A stretch of 64,000 nt of DNA from an uncultured Phocaeicola sp. (GTDB taxonomy: Bacteria; Bacteroidota; Bacteroidia; Bacteroidales; Bacteroidaceae): the NCBI GenBank assembly GCA_958434805.1, contig CAUBDX010000006.1:1-64000 (forward strand), read 5' to 3'. The first letter of the stretch is position 1; each line of letters begins with the position of its first letter. The notes under the pieces are model-generated. The model was not told the DNA's origin, searched no databases, and saw only the letters and a program-made list of their open reading frames with translations. The position numbers were made by a program, and so were the translations under genes. Of the stretch, positions 36,999 through 45,554 are shown one piece after another.

Positions 36999-37571
36999 AT
37001 GAAAAAACTCCAACCAGACATTGTATCATTTAACCAACTTTACCGAGATTTCGAAAAACGCTTTATGCGATTTGCCAACTCATATGTAAAAGATGAATCG
37101 GTAGCAGAAGACATTACCATTGATTCCATGCTGTATTATTGGGAGAACCGTGATTCCTTAAATGATGAAACAAACGTTCCAGCATACATTTTGACAACTA
37201 TCAAGAGCAAATGTCTTAACTACTTGCGTCACGAGCGTATCTGTGAGAACTACTCGGAACAAGCTAAGGCATATTATGAATGGGAATTAAACACCCGCAT
37301 CAACACACTTGAAGCTTGCGAGCCCTATGAATTGTTGACCAATGAAATTCAGGAATTAGTTGACAAGGCATTGAATGAAATGCCCGAAAAAACCCGAAAA
37401 GTTTTCACGTTAAACCGGTATGAAGACAAAACCTATAAAGAGATAGCCCTACTCATGGGAATATCAGATAAAGGAGTTGATTTCCACATCCAAAAAGCCC
37501 TAAAACTCCTTCGCAAGCATCTAAAAGACTATTTTCCACTTTTTCTTTATTATTTTCTAAAAAGTCACTAG
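36999..37571 (+). CDS. ECF sigma factor
   Basis: This 190-residue sigma-70 family extracytoplasmic factor has region 2 around FANSYVKDESVAEDITIDSM and region 4 around KTYKEIALLMGISDKGVDFH. It is followed by a FecR-type anti-sigma factor and an STN-domain SusC, so it probably drives the PUL when the receptor binds its glycan. It is a typical HGO-like trans-envelope regulatory set. Confidence 0.92.
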   Translation: MKKLQPDIVSFNQLYRDFEKRFMRFANSYVKDESVAEDITIDSMLYYWENRDSLNDETNVPAYILTTIKSKCLNYLRHERICENYSEQAKAYYEWELNTRINTLEACEPYELLTNEIQELVDKALNEMPEKTRKVFTLNRYEDKTYKEIALLMGISDKGVDFHIQKALKLLRKHLKDYFPLFLYYFLKSH

Positions 37572-37626
37572 GAAGTCTTTCGTATGAAGTGCTATTCATA
37601 TACAGGGAACTAAAAAAACCAAGATT

Positions 37627-38562
37627 ATGAATAGAGACACATTACATCGTTTTTTTGCAGGAAAGCTATCCATGCAAGAGGGATTATCCATCAAACAATG
37701 GATGGAATCTTCCAAAGAAAACGAACGTATCTTTCTACAAGAAAGACGTTTGTTTGATGCACTCTTGCTACACGATGAACACAAACAGATGCAACCCACA
37801 CGCAACTTCCAACTTCGCAAACTGGCATTAGAATGCATGAAAGTAGCAGCAGTAGCTCTCTTGACTTTGGCCTGTTATGGTCTCTATCAAAATATGCAAT
37901 GGAACAACGAAGAGGTAAAAATGTACACGGTTTCCGTCCCTGCAGGACAAAGAACACATCTTACGCTCCCAGATGGAACTACTGTATGGCTTAACGCACG
38001 CACAACACTTAGCTACCCGACCAGTTTCAACAGCAATGAACGTACGGTATTCTTACAGGGAGAAGCCTATTTTGAAGTAAGCAAAAACCTCCACAAGCCT
38101 TTTATTGTCCAAACTCAACAATACAATATTGAAGTACTAGGCACAAAATTTGATGTGGAAGCCTATCCTGACAGCAAGAATTTTGAAACCACCCTCATGC
38201 AAGGAAGCGTAAAAGTATCATCCCCTCAAAATCCCGAGCAGAGCCTCACACTAAAGCCTAACGAGAAAGTATTCCTAAAAGATGGCGTACTTACTTCTAC
38301 CCAAGTAAGTGACTTCTCCTCTTACCGTTGGAAAGAAGGACTTATCTGCTTCAAGAACATCCCCTTTGAATATGTAATGGAAGAGTTTGAAAAATACTAT
38401 GGAATGAAAATTGTTGTAAAGAATAAATCTGTCCACTCCTATTCATATACGGGAAAATTCCGTCAGACTGATGGCATAGATTATGCACTTAATGTACTCC
38501 AGCGAGACATATATTTCAATTACGAAAAAGATACAGAAAATCAAATCATCTATATTAATTAA
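37627..38562 (+). CDS. FecR-family anti-sigma factor
   Basis: This 311-residue inner membrane protein has a cytoplasmic N-terminus, one membrane helix (about 70-86, KVAAVALLTLACYGLY), and a periplasmic FecR domain (LPDGTTVWLNARTTLSYP; GEAYFEVSKNLHKPF; VLGTKFDVEAY). It ends with a DUF4974-like part. It should hold or activate the sigma factor encoded 55 bases upstream and contact the STN domain of the SusC receptor. Confidence 0.92.
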   Translation: MNRDTLHRFFAGKLSMQEGLSIKQWMESSKENERIFLQERRLFDALLLHDEHKQMQPTRNFQLRKLALECMKVAAVALLTLACYGLYQNMQWNNEEVKMYTVSVPAGQRTHLTLPDGTTVWLNARTTLSYPTSFNSNERTVFLQGEAYFEVSKNLHKPFIVQTQQYNIEVLGTKFDVEAYPDSKNFETTLMQGSVKVSSPQNPEQSLTLKPNEKVFLKDGVLTSTQVSDFSSYRWKEGLICFKNIPFEYVMEEFEKYYGMKIVVKNKSVHSYSYTGKFRQTDGIDYALNVLQRDIYFNYEKDTENQIIYIN

Positions 38563-38621
38563 CACTTAAAAACAAAAAAGCCAATGAAGAACAAACACCG
38601 ATAACTCTAAACAAGAAGAAT

Positions 38622-38649
38622 GCCGGCTAGTGTCACAACACCCACCGGC
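38622..38649 (+). promoter_or_regulatory. Small hairpin in susC leader
   Basis: GCCGG-CTA-GTGT-CACA-ACAC-CCA-CCGGC forms a two-part stem 55 bases before the susC ATG. Regulatory leaders are common before SusC-like genes; function here is not shown. Confidence 0.4.
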
Positions 38650-38704
38650 TAAGATTCAATAACAATTATTCCTATTTAAATTTATATTAAATCAATACTA
38701 AGGT

Positions 38705-41700
38705 ATGAAAAAAAACACTTTGTCGGGGGTATATTTTACTAAAAATCCCCGATTTAAACAAATCTTTAGAACCATGCGAATTTCCACGTTCCTGCTGATG
38801 GCCGGGGCATTATGTTCCTATGCTGAAAATGCGCACTCCCAAAATGTAAAGGTCAGCCTACAAATGAATCAGGTAAAACTGGACAAAGTTCTGAACGAAA
38901 TCGAAAACCAAACAGATTATCTTTTCATTTACAACAATCAGGTAAATACCAACAAGGTAACTTCTGTCAATGCCAAAAATGAAACGGTAGCTAAAGTCCT
39001 AGACAAAATGCTAGATGGGACCGGCATACGATACGAACTAGCTGGTGAACACATCATTTTAACGACAGAGACTACACCAACTACTTCTGTTGCACAGCAG
39101 ACAAATACTATCACGGGGCAAGTCGTAGACACCAATGGTGAAAGTATCATTGGCGCTAATGTACGCATAAAAGGAACGACAATAGGTACAATTACAGATC
39201 TAGACGGTAAATTCACACTTGATGCAGACAGCAAAGCTATTATTGAAATTTCCTACATCGGTTATCTTACACAGGACATTGCACTGAACGGGAAAAAGAC
39301 TTTGCGTTGTGTACTCAAGGAAGATACCAAAACATTAGATGAAGTTGTAGTCGTAGGGTATGGCGTTCAGAAAAAAGCAGATTTGACTGGCTCTGTAGCC
39401 AACATCGGTGCCGACAAATTAACGACACAAAGCAACACCAACATCGGCCAAGCGCTACAAGGTAAAATTGCAGGTGTGGACATCGTGTCACAGGGCGGCG
39501 CACCAGGATCAGGTGTACGCATCATGGTTCGCGGCATTGGTACACTCAACAATGCCAGTCCTTTGTATATTGTTGATGGCATGTACATGGGCAGTATCGA
39601 CCACCTCAATCCAAACGACATTGAAAGCATTGATGTACTGAAAGATGCATCTTCTGCAGCTATTTATGGTTCACGTGCTGCAAATGGAGTCATTATTGTT
39701 ACCACTAAATCAGGTTCCAACACTGAAGGAAAACCGATTATTGATGTTTCAGCCAACATCGGACTACAAACTCCCTCGAAATATCTTGACATGCTGAATG
39801 CCGAAGATTGGGCACGTTTAACAACGGAATCAAGAAAAGCTATAGAAGCCAAGCCGCTTGAAATGAGCCAGAACATGAAGGAAGACAATGACTGGCAAGA
39901 TATCATGATGGGACCAGCTCTTATACAAAACTACAATCTGACCGTACGTGGTGGAACCAAATACTTCACCTATTACACAGGCTTGGGATATATTAATCAA
40001 GATGGGACTATTAAAGGAACTAACTTCGAACGTTTCAATGCCCAATTCAAGTCGGAATACAAACGTGGATTCTTCACATTTGGAAATAATGTAGTCTTTT
40101 CGGCCTACAAAGACAACCCCTTGTACGGATACGCACGTGGCGGCTACATAGGTATTATCTTGCAATCAATCCCATCTCTCCAAAAGTTCGACCCGGAAAA
40201 TGACAAAGGCGGCTACGGTAAGGTATATGGTGATGCTACAGATATCCCTAACCCGCTGGGAATTCTCGATGAAAACCTTACCCAACGTAAATCCAATACC
40301 TACAATGCCTATATCAACCTTTATGCAGAGTTGAAGCTTCCATTTGGCTTGAAATACAGGTTAAATGCAACGCCAGACTTTTCGTTTGACCGCAACACAG
40401 CCTATGAAAACATTTTTGACTTTGGGTTACGTAACAATATGGTTTCCAACATGCAGGAATACCGATACAACCGAAACAATTTCTTAATTGAAAACCTGTT
40501 GTCTTTCGACAAAACCTTTGGTAAACATAAGGTAACAGCATTGCTGGGCTATTCTTTCCAAGAATATCATTCACGTTACATTATGGCTTCAGGTAAAGGG
40601 CTTCCTAACGGAATCCACGAAGTTGGAGCAGCTACCAAGGACCGAATGAACCATACAGAAAAAAAAGAAAGCGCAATGACCTCGATTATTTCGCGTGTGT
40701 TCTATTCTTATGATAACCGCTATCTGTTGACAGCTACCTATCGCCGCGACGGTTCCTCTAAATTTGCTAAGGGTAACCGATACGGACATTTTCCATCCGT
40801 ATCAGTAGGGTGGAACGTGGCTGAAGAAAAGTTCATGAAAGGTACTCGCAATTGGCTGGATCAGTTCAAGCTACGCGGTGGTTACGGTATCTTAGGTAAT
40901 CAAGAGATATCTGACTATATGTACACCAGCGTTATCACTTCAAACATCAACTACCCTGATGGTAACGGCAACCTCTATAATGGTGCATTCCCAAAAGAAT
41001 TTGCCAATCCTGCTATTAAGTGGGAGGAAACAGCCATGACCAATGTGGGTGTAGACCTGGCTTTTTTTAATTCGCGACTAAGTGTTACAGCCGACTGGTA
41101 CCGAAAGGACACCAAGGATATCCTACTTACCGTTCCCATCCCTGTATCTACAGGCGGAGCCAATGATCCAGTGCGCAATGCGGGTAAAATCAAGAATACA
41201 GGCTTCGAATGGACTGTGAATTGGAATGACGCCCCTACTAAAGATTTTTCTTATGGATTAACTTTCACAGGAAATGCCATGAAGAACAAGGTTGTAGCTA
41301 TGGGTGACGCCAATCAAGTAATTGAAGGTGGAGCCAATCGTACAGGAGTAGCCACAACACGTACCCTTGCCGGATATCCAATCGGTGGTTTTTGGTTGAT
41401 TCCTACTGATGGTCTCTTCCAGAACGAAGAAGAAATCAATGCACATTCTTTGGATGGCAGCAAAATACAGCCCAACGCCAAGCCTGGAGATATTCGCTTT
41501 ATTGATACGAACAAAGATGGCAAGATTACCAATGCCGACCGCGTATACAAAGGCAGTCCATTCCCCAAACTTACCATGGGACTTAACTTCAATGCATCCT
41601 ATAAAGGCTTTGATTTTCTGGTAGGTCTGCAAGGCGTATTCGGAAACAAGATTTACAATGCTACCCGTCTGGAACTCGAAGGAGTAGACAAAGGAACCAA

Positions 41701-42061
41701 CTTCCTTTCATCTACATTAGACTATTGGACACCTGAGAACCGTGATGCTTCACACCCACGTCTAGTTTGGGATGACCCCAATCAAAATAACCGCCCGAAC
41801 AGTGACCGATTCCTTGAAAACGGATCGTTCCTGCGCTTACGAAGTGTGCAGATAGGCTACACCTTCCCGAACCATTGGTTCCAAGACAAAATCCAGAAAC
41901 TGCGTGTATATGTAAATGCAGAAAACTTATTCACAATTACCGACTACAGCGGTTATACACCAGACATTAACAATGCCGAGAGTGCTACTTCGCGAGGATT
42001 TGACAATTTTGTATACCCGACCAACCGTGTGTTCATGCTTGGTCTTAATCTTTCATTCTAA
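38705..42061 (+). CDS. SusC/RagA-type TonB receptor with STN domain
   Basis: This 1118-residue outer membrane glycan importer has, in order, a signal region (FLLMAGALCSYAENAHS), an STN domain (about 47-118, QMNQVKLDKVLNEIENQTDY), a carboxypeptidase-like domain (GQVVDTNGESIIGANVRIKG), the TonB-box region LDEVVVVGYG, plug and barrel. The STN domain marks it as a transducer for FecR and the ECF sigma factor encoded just upstream. It works with the SusD lipoprotein 14 bases downstream. Confidence 0.96.
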   Translation: MKKNTLSGVYFTKNPRFKQIFRTMRISTFLLMAGALCSYAENAHSQNVKVSLQMNQVKLDKVLNEIENQTDYLFIYNNQVNTNKVTSVNAKNETVAKVLDKMLDGTGIRYELAGEHIILTTETTPTTSVAQQTNTITGQVVDTNGESIIGANVRIKGTTIGTITDLDGKFTLDADSKAIIEISYIGYLTQDIALNGKKTLRCVLKEDTKTLDEVVVVGYGVQKKADLTGSVANIGADKLTTQSNTNIGQALQGKIAGVDIVSQGGAPGSGVRIMVRGIGTLNNASPLYIVDGMYMGSIDHLNPNDIESIDVLKDASSAAIYGSRAANGVIIVTTKSGSNTEGKPIIDVSANIGLQTPSKYLDMLNAEDWARLTTESRKAIEAKPLEMSQNMKEDNDWQDIMMGPALIQNYNLTVRGGTKYFTYYTGLGYINQDGTIKGTNFERFNAQFKSEYKRGFFTFGNNVVFSAYKDNPLYGYARGGYIGIILQSIPSLQKFDPENDKGGYGKVYGDATDIPNPLGILDENLTQRKSNTYNAYINLYAELKLPFGLKYRLNATPDFSFDRNTAYENIFDFGLRNNMVSNMQEYRYNRNNFLIENLLSFDKTFGKHKVTALLGYSFQEYHSRYIMASGKGLPNGIHEVGAATKDRMNHTEKKESAMTSIISRVFYSYDNRYLLTATYRRDGSSKFAKGNRYGHFPSVSVGWNVAEEKFMKGTRNWLDQFKLRGGYGILGNQEISDYMYTSVITSNINYPDGNGNLYNGAFPKEFANPAIKWEETAMTNVGVDLAFFNSRLSVTADWYRKDTKDILLTVPIPVSTGGANDPVRNAGKIKNTGFEWTVNWNDAPTKDFSYGLTFTGNAMKNKVVAMGDANQVIEGGANRTGVATTRTLAGYPIGGFWLIPTDGLFQNEEEINAHSLDGSKIQPNAKPGDIRFIDTNKDGKITNADRVYKGSPFPKLTMGLNFNASYKGFDFLVGLQGVFGNKIYNATRLELEGVDKGTNFLSSTLDYWTPENRDASHPRLVWDDPNQNNRPNSDRFLENGSFLRLRSVQIGYTFPNHWFQDKIQKLRVYVNAENLFTITDYSGYTPDINNAESATSRGFDNFVYPTNRVFMLGLNLSF

Positions 42062-42075
42062 TAACTGCAACAACA

Positions 42076-43596
42076 ATGAAAACTTATAAGTTAATAACAT
42101 TAGCCCTGATGGCCCTGATGATGGGCAGCTGTGAAGGCAAATTGGAAATCGACAATCCCAACAAACCAACTGATAAGACTTTTTGGAAAACAAAAGACGA
42201 TTTTCAACAAGCAATCACCTCTTGTTACACACCACTAAAGAACTGGAACGGTGGTTATTACGGTACTCGTGGATTGATGACTCGAATCAGCCGTGCAGAC
42301 GACATTGAATTCCGCAACGACATTCAAGACATCTATTCTATGCACCGCTTCACCAATGATCCCAACAATGGTGTAACACAGAACATATTCTATCAGTTCT
42401 ATAATGCAATCTACCGCGCCAACTCCATTCTTAAAGAAATTGAAGGGAAAGATTTTGGCAGCGAATTTTCTGACCAAGTCAGAGGTGAAGCACTATTCAT
42501 CCGAGGCATGTATTATTTCCAACTAGCTAAAGAATTTGGGAACGTACCTTTGCGCTTGACTGCATCACAAGACCCTGCCACCTTTCAGTTGGCAAAGTCG
42601 GATCAGAAAGATGTCTATGCCCAAGCCGAAAAAGATTTCATTAAAGCAGCTAAACTTCTTCCCTTAACCAACGCCAAGGGAAAGCCGACCAAAGGAACAT
42701 CTTTCGCTTATCTAGGAAAATTGTATGTATACCAAGAAAGATGGCAGGAAGCCAAGGATGTGCTCGAACCACTCACCCGCTCACCTTACACCTACAAATT
42801 AGTGGACGATTTCACCTGGAACTTCGATGAGGAACATGAAAACAATGAAGAAAGCATCTTCGAAATACTTTATGAACCGGTTGGCGGTTCGAATCAGTGG
42901 GACAATGGTGAAACAGCCAACTCGGCACAGTCAACAACCATTGCCGTAGAATATGCAGCAGGTGAAGTTGGAGGATGGTTTGAAGCCAAACCTACCCAAA
43001 AAATGATGGATATCTTCCTTAAAGAAAGAGCAGCTAATGGTGATTACGACTACCGTGCCCTGACGTCTGTAGCATGGGATTATCCTGGATGCATGTACTA
43101 CAAGCGCCCCATTCAAGAGGTGTTTAAAAACAACCAAGAAGCATTAAAATCATATTGGATTCTGAAATATCAAAATTCACGGACACGTGAACAGGAAGTA
43201 GAGACACTACCGTCTTACATCAATGAGCGCGCTATGCGTTTTGCAGATGTCATCCTATTATTGGCTGAATGTGAGCTGAACCTAGGCGGTAGCGGTATTC
43301 CTACAGCTATTCAATACATCAACCAGATTCGCACACGTGGTGGAAACCTGCTCCCTTATAGCGGTGCAACTGATGCTGTTTCCGTAAAGAACGAGCTCAT
43401 TCACCAACGTGCCATAGAATTCTTCAAGGAAGGGGAACGCTTCTATGACCTGCGCCGTTGGGGACTACTTGAAAAAGCATTGGAAGAGCAAGACCCATTA
43501 CGTTTTGCCAATTTCAAGAAACGTCATTACTACCTACCTATTCCGTCTAAGGAAATCCAAACGAATTTGCTATGTACCCAAAATGAAGGTTGGTAA
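42076..43596 (+). CDS. SusD/RagB-type glycan-binding lipoprotein
   Basis: This 506-residue surface lipoprotein has a lipobox MMGSC (Cys 19) and SusD TPR-like helices, with typical motifs RGEALFIRGMYYFQLAKEFG and ERFYDLRRWG near the C-terminus. It should cap the SusC channel and bind the incoming glycan. Its stop codon lies inside a perfect hairpin (43581-43609). Confidence 0.95.
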   Translation: MKTYKLITLALMALMMGSCEGKLEIDNPNKPTDKTFWKTKDDFQQAITSCYTPLKNWNGGYYGTRGLMTRISRADDIEFRNDIQDIYSMHRFTNDPNNGVTQNIFYQFYNAIYRANSILKEIEGKDFGSEFSDQVRGEALFIRGMYYFQLAKEFGNVPLRLTASQDPATFQLAKSDQKDVYAQAEKDFIKAAKLLPLTNAKGKPTKGTSFAYLGKLYVYQERWQEAKDVLEPLTRSPYTYKLVDDFTWNFDEEHENNEESIFEILYEPVGGSNQWDNGETANSAQSTTIAVEYAAGEVGGWFEAKPTQKMMDIFLKERAANGDYDYRALTSVAWDYPGCMYYKRPIQEVFKNNQEALKSYWILKYQNSRTREQEVETLPSYINERAMRFADVILLLAECELNLGGSGIPTAIQYINQIRTRGGNLLPYSGATDAVSVKNELIHQRAIEFFKEGERFYDLRRWGLLEKALEEQDPLRFANFKKRHYYLPIPSKEIQTNLLCTQNEGW

Positions 43597-43609
43597 ACAA
43601 CCTTCATTT
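43581..43609 (+). terminator. Hairpin overlapping the susD stop
   Basis: AAATGAAGGTTG (43581-43592) and CAACCTTCATTT (43598-43609) form a perfect 12-base stem with loop GTAAA. Only a short T tract follows. It could cut transcription between susD and the downstream glycosidase genes, keeping SusC/D more abundant. Confidence 0.7.
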
Positions 43610-43626
43610 TGATAAAAAAACAAATA

Positions 43627-45444
43627 ATGAATCAATTGAGAATAATAACATATTTACTTCTTTGCAGTGCCATAACAGGCACTGCAAGCATAGCACAAGA
43701 CAAAATTGGAGTCACACATTCTGGTCACCTAACCGGACAGGCACCCTTTCCAATTACAACCTACAATGAATTGGAAAACCCAGTAGCATCAGATGCTAAG
43801 ATTTGGAGTAAAGTAAAAGAAGTAAAGCTAAGCTGGGGCTGCAAAGACACCCGGTATAAAAAAGAAGAACCTGCACCCATTCAGCATCTCAACCACAGCA
43901 TTGACCTTGTAGCATGGCGTGGAGAGCGTGTATCGGCACAATGGGTTATATGGGGCAACCGTACTCTCGAAAATCTATCCTTCAACATTTCGGAATTAAC
44001 CCATAGAGACCAAACACATAAAATTGGTAAACAAGCACTGCTGACCGGATTTGTTCGCTATGTATTGACTGACGAACTCAACAAAGACAAACGCGGCGGA
44101 TGCGGGGCACGTCCGGATGCCGCTCTATATGACTCTACCTTAGTAGCTGATCCTATTGACCATCTGACCAAACAGTTGACCATAGAAAAACATACGAGTC
44201 AAGGTGGCTGGGTGCGCATATGGGTACCTCGCGATGCCCAGCCTGGATTTTACCAGGGCTTTGTGACTGTCAAAGACCAACAGGGAGAAATCGGTAAACT
44301 TAAGATTCGATTGCAGGTAAAGGATCGGACCCTCCCCGAGCCAAAGGACTGGGCTTTTCACTTAGACCTTTGGCAAAACCCCTTCGCTATCGCTCGTTAT
44401 CATCAAGTAGAACCTTGGAGTAAGGCGCATTTTGAATGTATGCGCCCCTATATGGAAATGTATCGCGATGCAGGAGGCAAGGCCATTACCGCATCCATTA
44501 TGCACAAACCATGGAACGGTCAGACCTACGATTTCTTCGAAACCATGATTACTTGGATGAAGAAGGCTGATGGCACATGGAGCTTTGACTACACGGTATT
44601 TGACCGTTGGGTGAAATTTATGATTGACTTGGGTATACAAAAGGAAATCACTTGCTATTCGATGATTCCCTGGAAGCTCTCATTCCAGTATTATGACCAA
44701 GCAACTAATACCCTGCGTGAAATAAAAGCCAAACCAGGAGAACAGGCATTCGAAGATCTTTGGTTACCGATGTTGAAATCCTTTGCCGCCCATCTCAAAG
44801 AGAAAGGGTGGTTCTCGATTGCTCATATTTCCATGGACGAACGCCCTATGCCTGACATGAAAGAAACCATCAAAGTCATTCGCAAAGCAGACCCAAACTT
44901 CAAGATTTCATTGTCTGGAGCCTTGCATGAAGAATTATCAGACGAACTGGATGACTATTGTGTAGCTTTGCGTATGAAACATTCCAACCAAATGAAAGCC
45001 AAGCGTAAATCTGAAGGAAAGGTTACCACATTTTATACGAGTTGCGAAGAGCCTTACCCTAACACCTTTACTTTCTGCCCTCCAACAGAATGCGCATGGT
45101 TTGGATGGTATGCCGCCAAAGCAGAACTTGACGGATATCTACGTTGGGCATACAACAGTTGGGTTATTGAACCCTTGCTAGACAGTCGATTCTATACTTG
45201 GGCTGCAGGTGATACCTATTTAGTCTATCCAGGTGCCCGAACTTCCTTGCGATTTGAACATCTGATTGAGGGTATACAAGCATATGAAAAAATCAAGATA
45301 CTCAAAGAAGAGTGTAAACATACCCAAAACAAGGCAAAGCTCAAAAAAATAGAAAAAATGCTGGAATTCTTTGACGAGCAAAAACTTCCTGAAACTCCTG
45401 CAGCTGTCCTTATTAAGCGAGGCAATAAGATACTGAATCAATAA
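43627..45444 (+). CDS. GH123 N-acetyl-beta-galactosaminidase
   Basis: This 605-residue secreted protein resembles the DUF4091/GH123 family, which removes terminal beta-GalNAc from glycosphingolipids and related glycans. It has a signal peptide (MNQLRIITYLLLCSAITGTA). The adjacent Asp-Glu catalytic pair appears as SMDERP (D404-E405), fitting the substrate-assisted mechanism of the family. I prefer the ATG at 43627 to a TTG at 43609. A terminator follows at 45476. Confidence 0.9.
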   Translation: MNQLRIITYLLLCSAITGTASIAQDKIGVTHSGHLTGQAPFPITTYNELENPVASDAKIWSKVKEVKLSWGCKDTRYKKEEPAPIQHLNHSIDLVAWRGERVSAQWVIWGNRTLENLSFNISELTHRDQTHKIGKQALLTGFVRYVLTDELNKDKRGGCGARPDAALYDSTLVADPIDHLTKQLTIEKHTSQGGWVRIWVPRDAQPGFYQGFVTVKDQQGEIGKLKIRLQVKDRTLPEPKDWAFHLDLWQNPFAIARYHQVEPWSKAHFECMRPYMEMYRDAGGKAITASIMHKPWNGQTYDFFETMITWMKKADGTWSFDYTVFDRWVKFMIDLGIQKEITCYSMIPWKLSFQYYDQATNTLREIKAKPGEQAFEDLWLPMLKSFAAHLKEKGWFSIAHISMDERPMPDMKETIKVIRKADPNFKISLSGALHEELSDELDDYCVALRMKHSNQMKAKRKSEGKVTTFYTSCEEPYPNTFTFCPPTECAWFGWYAAKAELDGYLRWAYNSWVIEPLLDSRFYTWAAGDTYLVYPGARTSLRFEHLIEGIQAYEKIKILKEECKHTQNKAKLKKIEKMLEFFDEQKLPETPAAVLIKRGNKILNQ

Positions 45445-45475
45445 CCATTAAACTACAAGCTGTTTTAGTCGTTTC

Positions 45476-45520
45476 AAAGCCTCAGAGTTCCTGATAATCT
45501 CAGTGTCTCTGAGGCTTTTA
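45476..45520 (+). terminator. Terminator after GH123 gene
   Basis: AAAGCCTCAGAG (45476-45487) pairs with CTCTGAGGCTTT (45507-45518), and T residues follow. GH2 downstream may therefore need read-through or its own promoter. Confidence 0.85.
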
Positions 45521-45554
45521 TAAAATCCGTTTAAACCAAATAAATACAATACCT

